From positions 1 through 54,551 of the IMG/VR virus record IMGVR_UViG_3300027754_004594: a DNA stretch of 54,551 nucleotides. The stretch is one strand, 5' to 3'. A program made the translations under genes and the position numbers. Of this stretch, positions 34,535 to 42,238 are shown piece after piece. The notes under the pieces were generated by a model. That model was not told the DNA's origin. It did not search any database and worked only from the letters and a program-made list of their open reading frames with translations. The stretch comes from a virus. Numbering within the stretch: position 1 is the first letter of the stretch; the number at the start of each line of letters is the position of its first letter.

Positions 34535-34538
34535 ATTA

Positions 34539-34546
34539 AGTGTAAT
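34539..34546 (+). promoter_or_regulatory. Late-type promoter box AGTGTAAT
   Basis: Exact octamer 9 bases before the ATG at 34556. Placed right after the methyltransferase stop, it marks the start of a new transcript. Confidence 0.55.
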
Positions 34547-34555
34547 TGAATTTAT

Positions 34556-34756
34556 ATGCCAATTCCTAAGCTAGATAAAGGTGAAGCTGAAAAAGATTTT
34601 ATGTCGAAATGCATGACTGATAACTCGATGCAAAAAGATTTTCCGAATCAAAACCAAAGAGTCGCCATCTGCATGAGCCAGCTCAAACGAAAAAAGTCCG
34701 AAGCTAGTGGTTTGGATTGGGAAGATGTGGCTGCCGAACCCTTTATAGTCTATTAA
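34556..34756 (+). CDS. Small conserved phage protein (head-gene-associated type)
   Basis: 66 residues. The pattern MPIPKLDKGEAEKDFMSKCM, MQKDFPNQNQRVAICMSQ matches a short conserved module ('P.P..gE...dFi.rCM.d..m...fp...QR.AvC...w') that I know as a small protein or as an N-terminal extension of phage head-maturation proteins. Two conserved Cys are present. Its neighbour here is not a protease, so its function is unclear. Confidence 0.75.
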   Translation: MPIPKLDKGEAEKDFMSKCMTDNSMQKDFPNQNQRVAICMSQLKRKKSEASGLDWEDVAAEPFIVY

Positions 34757-34777
34757 TAAATAACACACAAATACAAT

Positions 34778-36247
34778 ATGCCAAGTACAATACCATACGA
34801 TCCAACATTAGTAATGGGTAACCTAGTAGACCCAAAAGACATTGACAACTTAAAAGTTATTTCCGCTGCGGAAAGACCGGTTGACGTCGCTCAAGATACG
34901 TTAAATGATACTATCAGAGCAAAACAACAACTCCAAATGACGTATACTGAATTAGCAAATTTAGGATTGAGTCAAGCACAATTAACGGCACTTGACACGC
35001 AAATGACTGCTCTTAATACAACTTTGGGTCTAAATGCCGGTGATTATGCTAAAGCGGTATTAGACTCTCAAACGGCGATAGCTGCTGGCAAAAAAAACAT
35101 TGCTACACTTAGTGAACAACCAGAAAGTCCAGTTGATTGGAATAAGACAGAAATTAAGAAGATTGAATTGAGTTCAAACACAATGAATATGGATGTTCAA
35201 TACATTCGTAATGAAGATGAAGATGATGGAAGCAACGCTCATGCTGATAATGTCGCTGCGAGTGTTTCGGCAGCGGTAAGCTGTGTTTTCGGATTCAAAG
35301 CAGCTGCGAGTGTCGCAACCAATGTTACTAATACAACACTAGCAACTACATCAGCACATAATATTGTTGGAACTTTAGTTATTACCGCCGCTTGTACACA
35401 TAAGATGGCAACTGAATTAGCTCCTTTTATTTTGGATCCGGAAAAAGCAATTGATGCGTGGAATCAAACATATCCATCTGATATTATTCCCAGTGATCCC
35501 ACTGCAATGGCTGCATTAATCAATGTGGACACTAAGAATAAACTACATATATTGTCAGGTAAAACTATAGGAAGTTCTTTTGTTGGTCTGGTTCACTTCG
35601 AACAACATGAAAACACCAACTCTACCCAAAATTCGAATGCATCAACTAAAGCTGCAAATGCTTCATTTGAATATGGTGGATGGTTTGCGGATTATGAAGG
35701 TAAGTTTGGCGTTACCAAAGATGTTAGTGATAATGTTAAAAAAATGTTTAGCACAACAAATGTGACATCACATTGTTCTTTAATTACAATGGGAATTATT
35801 CCTAGTATTAAAAGCAATCTTATAAAAACAACGGTTAATACATTAAAACCAGATGCAAAAGAAGTGATGGGTCAATTGGCGGCTATTCAAGGTGCGACTG
35901 ATTCAACTGTTAAGACAATTGGATCTTCCGCATCTGACGCTAAAGTTGGTAGTCAATACATCGAATTAAACAATAGTTATATAAGCAATGTCGTTTCTAA
36001 CTTGGGGGTTATTGAAAATAATAATAATCAAGTCATTGATACCAATTCTTTAATGACTGCTTTTGATGACTATGTTCAACAAGCAACCAAAGGTGAGGAT
36101 GGAGTCCCAATCAACTTCTTCATACGAGAAATTACTAAATCTGCGATTGCTAAAGCGTGGATGAAGAAATTCAATCCAAGAGCAAATTGGCAATTTTCTT
36201 CAGGCGACGACAGTGAAACAGGCACTGATAAACCTAAGTCTGCTTAA
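34778..36247 (+). CDS. Large uncharacterised protein, Ala/Thr/Asn-rich
   Basis: 489 residues that I cannot assign. It begins MPSTIPYDPTLVMGNLVDPK and continues with helices rich in Ala, Thr and Gln. A hydrophobic Ala/Ser-rich stretch (about residues 160-210, AASVSAAVSCVFGFKAAASV) could insert in a membrane. No signal peptide is seen. The gene stands alone between an AGTGTAAT-driven small gene and two terminators. Its codon use looks less AT-biased at third positions than the neighbours, hinting at separate acquisition. It does not resemble a known capsid, portal or tail protein. Confidence 0.85.
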   Translation: MPSTIPYDPTLVMGNLVDPKDIDNLKVISAAERPVDVAQDTLNDTIRAKQQLQMTYTELANLGLSQAQLTALDTQMTALNTTLGLNAGDYAKAVLDSQTAIAAGKKNIATLSEQPESPVDWNKTEIKKIELSSNTMNMDVQYIRNEDEDDGSNAHADNVAASVSAAVSCVFGFKAAASVATNVTNTTLATTSAHNIVGTLVITAACTHKMATELAPFILDPEKAIDAWNQTYPSDIIPSDPTAMAALINVDTKNKLHILSGKTIGSSFVGLVHFEQHENTNSTQNSNASTKAANASFEYGGWFADYEGKFGVTKDVSDNVKKMFSTTNVTSHCSLITMGIIPSIKSNLIKTTVNTLKPDAKEVMGQLAAIQGATDSTVKTIGSSASDAKVGSQYIELNNSYISNVVSNLGVIENNNNQVIDTNSLMTAFDDYVQQATKGEDGVPINFFIREITKSAIAKAWMKKFNPRANWQFSSGDDSETGTDKPKSA

Positions 36248-36260
36248 TCTAAATTAATAA

Positions 36261-36295
36261 AAACCCCACTATTAATTTAGTGGGGTTTTATTTTT
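36261..36295 (+). terminator. Rho-independent terminator
   Basis: Perfect 11-bp stem AAACCCCACTA/TAGTGGGGTTT with a TTAATT loop, followed by TTATTTTT. It lies 14 bases after the 489-residue gene. Confidence 0.9.
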
Positions 36296-36315
36296 AATTA
36301 GTTAAATGTTTAAAT

Positions 36316-36347
36316 AAGCCCAGCTTTCGCTGGGTTTGTTTTTTTCT
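36316..36347 (+). terminator. Second terminator, probably bidirectional
   Basis: Stem GCCCAGC/GCTGGGT with a TTTC loop and GTTTTTTTC downstream on the plus strand. On the minus strand the loop reads GAAA, and a looser T-rich stretch follows, so it could also end the small minus-strand gene at 36356. Confidence 0.82.
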
Positions 36348-36355
36348 ATTGAAGA

Positions 36356-36553
36356 TTAACCCCTTCGACCAGCGTTCCCAGAGTTGCTTATGCTGCCTGT
36401 GTTTCCTGTGTTTCCCACTACCTTAGGCTTGGTGGGCGGAGTCGTTTTCGACTTGCCTGTGTTGCCGGTTGATCCAGCGTTTCCGGCATTACCGGCGTTC
36501 CCCGCTGCCGGGCTCTTTGCCGCGTAGCGAACCTTAAGTTTTTGATTTCTCAT
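36356..36553 (-). CDS. Small basic Gly-Asn repeat protein
   Basis: 65 residues, low complexity: after MRNQKLKVRYAAKSPA come units of GNAG/GNTG (GNAGNAGNAGSTGNTGK and VGNTGNTGSISNSGNAGRRG). It resembles collagen-like or Gly-rich linker sequence rather than an enzyme. The ATG, uninterrupted frame and terminator on its 3' side support expression, but a chance frame in repetitive DNA is possible. Confidence 0.45.
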   Translation of the reverse strand: MRNQKLKVRYAAKSPAAGNAGNAGNAGSTGNTGKSKTTPPTKPKVVGNTGNTGSISNSGNAGRRG

Positions 36554-36609
36554 GTTTCTTATCTTAAGCCTTAGCTTTTAAATTTCCAAATAAAAACACA
36601 AAAATAATC

Positions 36610-36638
36610 TTGACTCACAAGAGCTTGCTTCTCATCAT
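36610..36638 (+). promoter_or_regulatory. Promoter TTGACT-N17-CATCAT
   Basis: TTGACT at 36610-36615 and CATCAT at 36633-36638 with a 17-base spacer, upstream of the dNMP kinase. The ATG is 32 bases beyond; an in-frame TTG lies 11 bases beyond. Confidence 0.5.
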
Positions 36639-36670
36639 CAATAAGTCTGTTGATTGATTTCGCCAAAAAT

Positions 36671-37288
36671 ATGAACAAAATAATAGGAATTTCCGGCTTA
36701 GCCGGAGACGGAAAAGATTCAGTATGTAATATTCTTGAAAAGTTTTTTAAAAAACATTCAGGATATTCTTTCCGAAGGATGGCTTTAGCTGACGAACTAA
36801 AGCTTGATAGCAGAGATGCTTTGATAGATATGTTTGGTATTGATGCTGTTAAGTGTTCAAGATTAGACAAAGAGAAGATTAGGCCATTCCTTGTATTTTA
36901 TGGTAAGTTATTAAGAATTAAATCTAAAGGACAGCATTGGACAAATATCCTCAATAAAAAACTCTCTGCATTTTATTCGGAAAAAAACATTTTTTGCATT
37001 CCAGACATCAGGTATGCAGAGTATTCTGAGGATGAAGCTCAATGGGTTAAGAGTCATTCTGGAGTAATCATTCACGTTAAGAAGTATTCCGTAGTGGAAG
37101 ACTTTCCTCCGAGGAGGGTTTATACTACTCCGGTTAATAGGGAGGAGCGAGAAAATGATCCTAGAATCCAAGAACTTGCAGATTATTCAATAGAGTGGCA
37201 GGACTCTAAATTGTCAAATCCCGAAGAAGATCCGAATTGTATCGCGGCAGTAGAAGTTGTTGCTAGAAAAATTCTTGAAACTATTTGA
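36671..37288 (+). CDS. Deoxynucleoside monophosphate kinase-like P-loop protein
   Basis: 205 residues from ATG 36671 (an upstream in-frame TTG at 36650 would add 7 residues). MNKIIGISGLAGDGKDSVCN is a P-loop of the G-x-x-G-x-GKD/S form found in phage dNMP kinases related to T4 gp1. PDIRYAEYSEDEAQWV supplies the DxR substrate-binding motif. It would phosphorylate dNMPs, completing the nucleotide supply from NrdAB and ThyX. Confidence 0.83.
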   Translation: MNKIIGISGLAGDGKDSVCNILEKFFKKHSGYSFRRMALADELKLDSRDALIDMFGIDAVKCSRLDKEKIRPFLVFYGKLLRIKSKGQHWTNILNKKLSAFYSEKNIFCIPDIRYAEYSEDEAQWVKSHSGVIIHVKKYSVVEDFPPRRVYTTPVNREERENDPRIQELADYSIEWQDSKLSNPEEDPNCIAAVEVVARKILETI

Positions 37289-37313
37289 CTTTTTTACAGT
37301 CACGACTTAAAAT
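37285..37313 (+). promoter_or_regulatory. Strong promoter TTGACT-N17-TAAAAT
   Basis: TTGACT at 37285-37290 and TAAAAT at 37308-37313 with a 17-base spacer, overlapping the end of the kinase gene. The ATG at 37322 follows the -10 box by 8 bases, so the message should be leaderless or nearly so. Confidence 0.7.
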
Positions 37314-37321
37314 TAGTTGTA

Positions 37322-37537
37322 ATGAATAACACTGAATACACATTAAATGTTAGTGAGAGTCCTTCTGGGAAGCTTTCCGTTTCCCGAGTGAGCAAGTTGG
37401 TTAGACTGAATCAACATCGAGCCGACTACCGAGTTCTCGATGCGGAGACGTTTGGGTTTGCTGATCCTGCAAATCCCGCGACTCTAATTAAGCGAGCTGC
37501 TCGAAAGACTCGCCGCCTTCCGGTAGGCAAGAAGTAG
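37322..37537 (+). CDS. Small basic hypothetical protein, monocistronic
   Basis: 71 residues, MNNTEYTLNVSESPSGKLSV with a basic tail (LIKRAARKTRRLPVGKK). Not recognised. It has its own strong promoter and a strong terminator only 9 bases after its stop, so it is an independent, probably highly expressed gene. Its codons look more GC-rich than those of neighbours. Such insulated small basic genes in phages are often host-takeover factors or DNA-binding proteins; that is inference. Confidence 0.75.
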   Translation: MNNTEYTLNVSESPSGKLSVSRVSKLVRLNQHRADYRVLDAETFGFADPANPATLIKRAARKTRRLPVGKK

Positions 37538-37545
37538 GGGATACT

Positions 37546-37579
37546 AGACGGGGAGGTTAGCCTCCCCGTCTTTTTTTTT
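37546..37579 (+). terminator. Strong Rho-independent terminator
   Basis: Perfect 11-bp stem AGACGGGGAGG/CCTCCCCGTCT with a TTAG loop and eight following T residues. Confidence 0.95.
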
Positions 37580-37584
37580 AACTT

Positions 37585-38088
37585 TTAACGATACAAGCCT
37601 CTAACAGAAGCGTATTGATCTAAGTAGAATCCCGCCACCGTATCATCCCCCACAACGTGAGTCGGGGCTGAATTTTTTGCCCTATAAGCGTTTATTAAAA
37701 AGTTCAAAGACGCTTCTTCTTCTTTCTTTTCTTGGCTTATTGTTTTTATTATTTGATTTTTATCTAATTTTCTAACTTTTGTATCTTGGTCTTGTATTTC
37801 TACTATTTCATCTGTGGCTATTGCTGAGATTTTTGATCTGATTATTACAGCATACCTATGAACCATATATAGCTTTTTTAAGACGGATACAGCATTTATG
37901 TCTATTTCTGTGTCTTCGTTATCTGAATCGACTATCTCGTAACTACTGTTTATTGCAAAATTTGAAAATAGTAAATTGTTTAAATGACCGATGTTCGCAC
38001 GGACCCAGTAGGCTATCGCAGCCACGCTAATGTCGCTAGGACTTCCAATCTCTGAAAAAATTTCGCTTGCACAATCTACTACTTTCAT
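37585..38088 (-). CDS. Probable virion-associated protein
   Basis: 167 residues starting MKVVDCASEIFSEIGSPSDI with SVAAIAYWVRANIGHLNNLL, followed by an acidic stretch (DSDNEDTEIDIN) and YRAKNSAPTHVVGDDTVAGF. The layout is like small structural or neck-region proteins of large phages, but I cannot name a family. It is the last gene of the minus-strand virion operon and has its own AGTGTAAT box 7 bases before its ATG. Confidence 0.7.
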   Translation of the reverse strand: MKVVDCASEIFSEIGSPSDISVAAIAYWVRANIGHLNNLLFSNFAINSSYEIVDSDNEDTEIDINAVSVLKKLYMVHRYAVIIRSKISAIATDEIVEIQDQDTKVRKLDKNQIIKTISQEKKEEEASLNFLINAYRAKNSAPTHVVGDDTVAGFYLDQYASVRGLYR

Positions 38089-38095
38089 ATCTGTA

Positions 38096-38103
38096 ATTAC
38101 ACT
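38096..38103 (-). promoter_or_regulatory. Late-type promoter box AGTGTAAT
   Basis: Exact octamer on the minus strand, 7 bases before the ATG at 38088. It lies in the gap after the tail-fibre gene. Confidence 0.6.
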
Positions 38104-38126
38104 AGATTTTAGCTACTTGAAATTAA

Positions 38127-39893
38127 TTAAGTATATAAGGGTATATATCTAACAGTTGTTGAGTTTATTTGAATAGGCAACCATTCAGAAAAAGTCTTTG
38201 ATCCAATATTTGCAGATGAAACTAATCCACAATTTTCAAATCTTAAAGCTGCAATGTTTGATCCTACTCCTCCATTTACTTGGAATCTAACGCCACTAGT
38301 CCCAGTGGGTATTGAATTTATTCCTACATTTCCGCTGTCTGAAATGAAGATTCCTGAAAGATTAGTTCCCGCGCTGAGTCTTAAGACGCTATTATTGCTG
38401 ACTATTAAACCTTTTTGAGCTCCTCCTTGGAAGAACCTGAGAGCTGCGAAGTCTGTGGTCGCGTCGTTGCCTGATGTCGTGATCCTCATGCCGACGTCTC
38501 CTGTGCCGAAGACTTCTAGTTTGCCTGTTGGCGTCGTCGTCCCGATGCCGACGTTGCCAACAGAATCGATCCTCACCTTCTCGCTCTCGGCAATATTAAA
38601 TCGGAATGTGCCGCCTGCTGGGACGTTGTGATAGAAGTTAGTTGTTGACCCACCCGCTCCAATATATCGAGTCGCAGCTGAACTCCCGGCATTAAGTCCG
38701 ATAGGGCCGCCGGGATTGCCGCCCAATACCCAACCTCCCGACGAAGAGAAAGCTCCGGCAATATCAAGGAATTGACTGGGGCTTGCAATACCTATGCCAA
38801 CGCTTCCTACGGAAGTTACGTAAACTCCAGAGGTGGCGCCGATACCATCTCCGGCTCCGATTCTCAAGACTCCGCTATTCGCAATCACCGAACCTTTTTG
38901 ACTTCCTCCTTGGAAAAACCTGAGAGCTGCGAAGTCTGTGGTCGCGTCGTTGCCTGATGTCGTGATCCTCATGCCGACGTCTCCTGTGCCAAAAACTTCT
39001 AGTTTGCCTGTTGGCGTCGTCGTCCCGATGCCGACGTTGCCGAGACTATTTATACCCATCGCAAAAGTTTTCGTAGAGCCAATCGTAGAATACATGGCCA
39101 CGCCACCAACTCTGCTCGCGTCGTTATATGGAAAAATTAAGGCGTCCGCACTACTACCAGCCATAACGTTATCAGCGCCGATAGCAGTTCCGCCTAAGGC
39201 TCCAGCTCGTCTCATAATCATAACTGGATTTAATCCCCCGACAGAGGACTCAACATATAGAGCTGTTGCCGTCCCAGATTCAACAATGTGTAGTTTAGCA
39301 GTTGGGCTTCCTGTTCCAATGCCAACGTTTCCTACGGAAGTTACGTAAACTCCAGAGCTAGCACCAATGCCGTCTCCGGCTCCGATTCTCAAGACTCCGC
39401 TATTCGCAATCACCGAACCTTTTTGACTTCCTCCTTGGAAAAACCTGAGAGCTGCGAAATCTGTAGCGGCAGCACTTCCCGTGGTTGTGATCCTCACGCT
39501 AACGTCTCCTGTGCCGAAAACTTCTAGTTTATTTGCTGGTGCGGCAGTTCCTATTCCTATTTTATTTCCTGTAGATACGAAGTCTTTTGATCCATATTTT
39601 CCTAACACAACTGTGTTGTCGCTGAAAACTTCAAAGACGGGGAATCCTGCGATGGTATTTATGCTCATTAAAGAGCCGGACATTTGATCGTAAGCGCTGA
39701 ATAGCCGACTACTCGAGCCGTCTATCGTAAACCTATTTAAATTTCCAGTGGCGTAACTTGCTAAGTTCAACTCTCCGTTGTCGAAGGTGAGTCTGGACGC
39801 GCCGCTTAATGTTGTGTCAACAGCGGATCCAGCCGCTACGCCGGTGTTGAATTCTAAAGTCCCCGAGGCTGGTTTTATTACGATATTTGCCAT
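38127..39893 (-). CDS. Repetitive tail-fibre protein
   Basis: 588 residues, Gly/Ser/Thr-rich, with repeated VGIGTTTPTGKLEVFGTGDV units of the 'NVGIGT..P..KL.V' type common in phage tail fibres and other beta-helical surface proteins. ATDFAALRFFQGGSQKGSVI recurs three times. The C-terminus (SEWLPIQINSTTVRYIPLY) is a terminal motif shared by many phage structural proteins. It is likely part of a receptor-binding or decoration fibre. It lies 18 bases after the first LamG gene. Confidence 0.88.
   Translation of the reverse strand: MANIVIKPASGTLEFNTGVAAGSAVDTTLSGASRLTFDNGELNLASYATGNLNRFTIDGSSSRLFSAYDQMSGSLMSINTIAGFPVFEVFSDNTVVLGKYGSKDFVSTGNKIGIGTAAPANKLEVFGTGDVSVRITTTGSAAATDFAALRFFQGGSQKGSVIANSGVLRIGAGDGIGASSGVYVTSVGNVGIGTGSPTAKLHIVESGTATALYVESSVGGLNPVMIMRRAGALGGTAIGADNVMAGSSADALIFPYNDASRVGGVAMYSTIGSTKTFAMGINSLGNVGIGTTTPTGKLEVFGTGDVGMRITTSGNDATTDFAALRFFQGGSQKGSVIANSGVLRIGAGDGIGATSGVYVTSVGSVGIGIASPSQFLDIAGAFSSSGGWVLGGNPGGPIGLNAGSSAATRYIGAGGSTTNFYHNVPAGGTFRFNIAESEKVRIDSVGNVGIGTTTPTGKLEVFGTGDVGMRITTSGNDATTDFAALRFFQGGAQKGLIVSNNSVLRLSAGTNLSGIFISDSGNVGINSIPTGTSGVRFQVNGGVGSNIAALRFENCGLVSSANIGSKTFSEWLPIQINSTTVRYIPLYT
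38408..39041. repeat. Long near-identical direct repeats in the tail-fibre gene
   Basis: The segment 38408-38558 recurs at 38891-39041 (offset 483) with only scattered differences. A second pair, 38794-38933 and 39319-39458 (offset 525), overlaps the first set. The reading frame is kept in all copies, so recombination between them would change fibre length without breaking the gene. Confidence 0.88.
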
Positions 39894-39911
39894 ATTTTTT
39901 TTCTTTTTTCT

Positions 39912-40568
39912 TTAATTTAACTTGAATCTTGGTTTTAGTGCCTTGTAATTCTGGAGAACTTCTGCTGCGGTTAATGCTTTATTATATATTTGAGCAACCG
40001 CTATATTCGTTACGGATGGCGCATCTTCACCGCCTGTAGTATATCCCAATGTGATAGCTCCTCCCCATACTGGTGCTCCTGTTTTCACAGAGTTCACATC
40101 CAAAACTCCATTTATATATCCTTTGACAAAATTCTGATCATATGTCAATACAAGATTATACCATACGTTACTGCTTAATGTTATATTTCCATTAACAAAA
40201 ATCCAACTGCCAGTATAAACATCACATCTTATGGTTGACGATGTAATTCTTAAAAAGAATGGAGGATTTGAGCTAAATATGTTTTGTGCTTGAGATATGT
40301 TACTTGATCTTACCCATGCGCTTAGTGTAAATATCGATGGCGCTCCTAAATTACCAGATATAGCAACTGCATCATCAATATAATCAAAAACTATGACTCC
40401 GCCATTCGCATTGCTAAATGTGGGCCCACCCGTTAGAGTTCCATTATTACTATTATTGCTTAAATCATTCCACGTTGTGCCAGTTCCGAGATAACTAGCT
40501 AAATCGGCTGCATCTAATGCTAATACCAATCCATCTCTAATTATTGTTGGGCCTGTTTGTATTGACAT
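39912..40568 (-). CDS. LamG/concanavalin-like virion protein, copy 2
   Basis: 218 residues. A short head (PTIIRDGLVLALDAADLASY, TTWNDLSNNSNNGTL) is followed by a LamG_3-like sandwich (FTLSAWVRSS, YNLVLTYDQNFVKGYINGVL) and the tail IYNKALTAAEVLQNYKALKP. The ends match the upstream paralogue almost exactly while the middle differs. Such proteins bind carbohydrates and are used as adhesins on virions. Confidence 0.85.
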   Translation of the reverse strand: MSIQTGPTIIRDGLVLALDAADLASYLGTGTTWNDLSNNSNNGTLTGGPTFSNANGGVIVFDYIDDAVAISGNLGAPSIFTLSAWVRSSNISQAQNIFSSNPPFFLRITSSTIRCDVYTGSWIFVNGNITLSSNVWYNLVLTYDQNFVKGYINGVLDVNSVKTGAPVWGGAITLGYTTGGEDAPSVTNIAVAQIYNKALTAAEVLQNYKALKPRFKLN

Positions 40569-40589
40569 ATTTTTTTTCTTTTTTTTTAT

Positions 40590-41339
40590 TTAATTTAACT
40601 TAAATCTTGGTTTTAGTGCGTTGTAATTTTGAAGCACTTCGGCTGCGGTTAATGCTTTGTTGTATATTCTTGCCAATCCCATGTTTCCATTTAATTTATA
40701 ACCAGTGTCGTTTGGATTGTTGCCTATTTCAACGTTCATGGTGCTGTATTTAGTTTTACCCGACCAAGCTCCTCCTCCGGATGTGGATGCCCTCGAGATT
40801 CCATCAACATAAATCACAGCGTCAGCGCTGTTTCTCGTGCATACAATATGATGCCAACGATTATCAAAACAATTTACACCATTTGCACTAGTGCTAAAGG
40901 CAGTTAAACTTACCAGCGTCACGGCAGTCCCAGTGCTGTCAGTACCCGGCGGATTGTCTGTGCTTGCTAATACATATGTCATCGAACCAGTAGCCGGCCC
41001 CGAGTTTCTTATGTATGAAACTTGCGCATAGTCGGGACATATCAATCCGGCGTAGTTGTTTGGCCCCAAACCAGAACTTTTCATCCAGATTTCAAATGTC
41101 TGATTTGGGATAGCTCCCATCGTATTTACAGAAGGAACCGTTATTTTATCATCTACGCCATCAAGAACCATAGAACCAAAGCCTGTATTACTATACCCAA
41201 CTCCGCCTACTAAAGTTCCGTTAAAGCCGTTGCTGCTTAAATCATTCCACGTCGTGCCGGCGCCGGGATAGCTACCTAGATCAGCCGCGTCCAGTGCGAG
41301 TATCAATCCATTTGTAATTATCCTAGGTCCCATTTCCAT
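40590..41339 (-). CDS. LamG/concanavalin-like virion protein, copy 1
   Basis: 249 residues, paralogue of the next gene: PRIITNGLILALDAADLGSY, TFEIWMKSSG, WHHIVCTRNSADAVIYVDGI and the same C-terminal IYNKALTAAEVLQNYNALKP. The LamG core differs, so after duplication the ligand-binding middle has diverged while the anchoring ends stayed. It is preceded by AAAAGGAATAAAA, one of the few clear ribosome sites in this operon. Confidence 0.86.
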   Translation of the reverse strand: MEMGPRIITNGLILALDAADLGSYPGAGTTWNDLSSNGFNGTLVGGVGYSNTGFGSMVLDGVDDKITVPSVNTMGAIPNQTFEIWMKSSGLGPNNYAGLICPDYAQVSYIRNSGPATGSMTYVLASTDNPPGTDSTGTAVTLVSLTAFSTSANGVNCFDNRWHHIVCTRNSADAVIYVDGISRASTSGGGAWSGKTKYSTMNVEIGNNPNDTGYKLNGNMGLARIYNKALTAAEVLQNYNALKPRFKLN

Positions 41340-41368
41340 TTTTATTCCTTTTGTATATTATATATATA

Positions 41369-41830
41369 TTATCCATACCTTAATTGATATTCTACTTCAA
41401 GCGGCGGAACGTCTTTTCTTATCGCTGTAAAACTCCAATAAAATTCACATTCACTAGAGAGCAAACAAGAAACACCAACAGTAAAATTATTTTCTTTTAT
41501 GTTGATTTGTTTTACATATAAGACTTTATCGTGATTGATGTTTGTTATTTGAATATTTATCCCTTCTTCACTGACAAGATTAGAGATATAAGAAGGAAGA
41601 TTTATGATGATTGAGTTGTTTATTAATTTACTTTTGCCTGTGAGTCTTATTCCGTGATAAGGGGATTCTAAACTCCCATATTGCAACATCTTTCCTTTTT
41701 CAGACGGATGACAAATTAAGAACGACTTCGTGGCTGCTGACAAGTGATTCGTGACGGTTAAATTTTGAGCGACGATTAGGTTTCCATCCCTCTTAGCGGT
41801 GGAAGCAGCTCTTCTATAATAATCCGGCAT
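41369..41830 (-). CDS. Phage structural protein (tail-fibre-associated)
   Basis: 153 residues. The stretch ATKSFLICHPSEKGKMLQYG, SLESPYHGIRLTGKSKLINN and INLPSYISNLV resembles a segment found at the ends of many tail fibres ('K.F.I.HP....k.L.hgsLEgPe.gvy.rG......i.LP.yw..Lv'). It is likely a tail-fibre or baseplate-associated protein in the same operon. Confidence 0.75.
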   Translation of the reverse strand: MPDYYRRAASTAKRDGNLIVAQNLTVTNHLSAATKSFLICHPSEKGKMLQYGSLESPYHGIRLTGKSKLINNSIIINLPSYISNLVSEEGINIQITNINHDKVLYVKQINIKENNFTVGVSCLLSSECEFYWSFTAIRKDVPPLEVEYQLRYG

Positions 41831-41835
41831 AATAA

Positions 41836-42174
41836 TTAAGTAGTTACTTCTGGATTAATTGTAAAAGATCCATTCAAAACTTTAATAACTGAAGCATCTC
41901 CAGACGAATACCTTTCTACATCATAAACAGCAACAGTAATTGGCAAATTGGATGTTTGGGTTGAAGTTAAATTTATTGCAATTATTCCACTAACTGAACT
42001 AGTAATTGAAGGCGCTAGATTTATTAAAGCCGCTCCAGTCGCTCCGTAAGAGTATTTGGCAGACCCTCTTAGGCTGTAACCAGTTAAATTTACAGCAGTA
42101 CCCGCAGAGCCGGTTACAGTAGCTACTAAATCAAAACTTTCCCCTTGGTTGACGGATATATTATACAAACCCAT
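41836..42174 (-). CDS. Conserved phage virion protein (baseplate/fibre type)
   Basis: 112 residues from the ATG at 42174, MGLYNISVNQGESFDLVATV, followed by VNLTGYSLRGSAKYS, VSGIIAINLTSTQTSNL and YDVERYS. This beta-rich pattern is widespread in phage fibre loci. An ATG three codons upstream (42183) lies inside the AGTGTAAT box, so the later one is preferred. It is the first gene of the virion operon. Confidence 0.77.
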   Translation of the reverse strand: MGLYNISVNQGESFDLVATVTGSAGTAVNLTGYSLRGSAKYSYGATGAALINLAPSITSSVSGIIAINLTSTQTSNLPITVAVYDVERYSSGDASVIKVLNGSFTINPEVTT

Positions 42175-42181
42175 ATTAGTC

Positions 42182-42189
42182 ATTACACT
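42182..42189 (-). promoter_or_regulatory. Late-type promoter box AGTGTAAT
   Basis: Exact octamer on the minus strand, 7 bases before the preferred ATG at 42174. It heads the tail-fibre operon and faces away from the plus-strand TGTGTATT box at 42224. Confidence 0.62.
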
Positions 42190-42223
42190 GATTTTAAATT
42201 TTAGTTAGAGTTTCGACAGGATT

Positions 42224-42231
42224 TGTGTATT
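42224..42231 (+). promoter_or_regulatory. Late-type promoter box, variant TGTGTATT
   Basis: Two-base variant of AGTGTAAT, 7 bases before the ATG at 42239. The following AGTAGATATG is close to AGAAGATATG at the 44686 site. Confidence 0.42.
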
Positions 42232-42238
42232 AGTAGAT

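Noticed and set aside
38938-39348. Plus-strand frame of 136 codons opposite the tail-fibre gene.
   Set aside because: Antisense shadow made by the repetitive fibre sequence; the minus-strand product has clear fibre motifs.
37585-42183. Prophage or bacterial chromosome origin of the window.
   Set aside because: Replication, tail-fibre and sigma genes with no integrase, rRNA or housekeeping operon favour a virus; the chaperones and glycan genes alone would not decide it.
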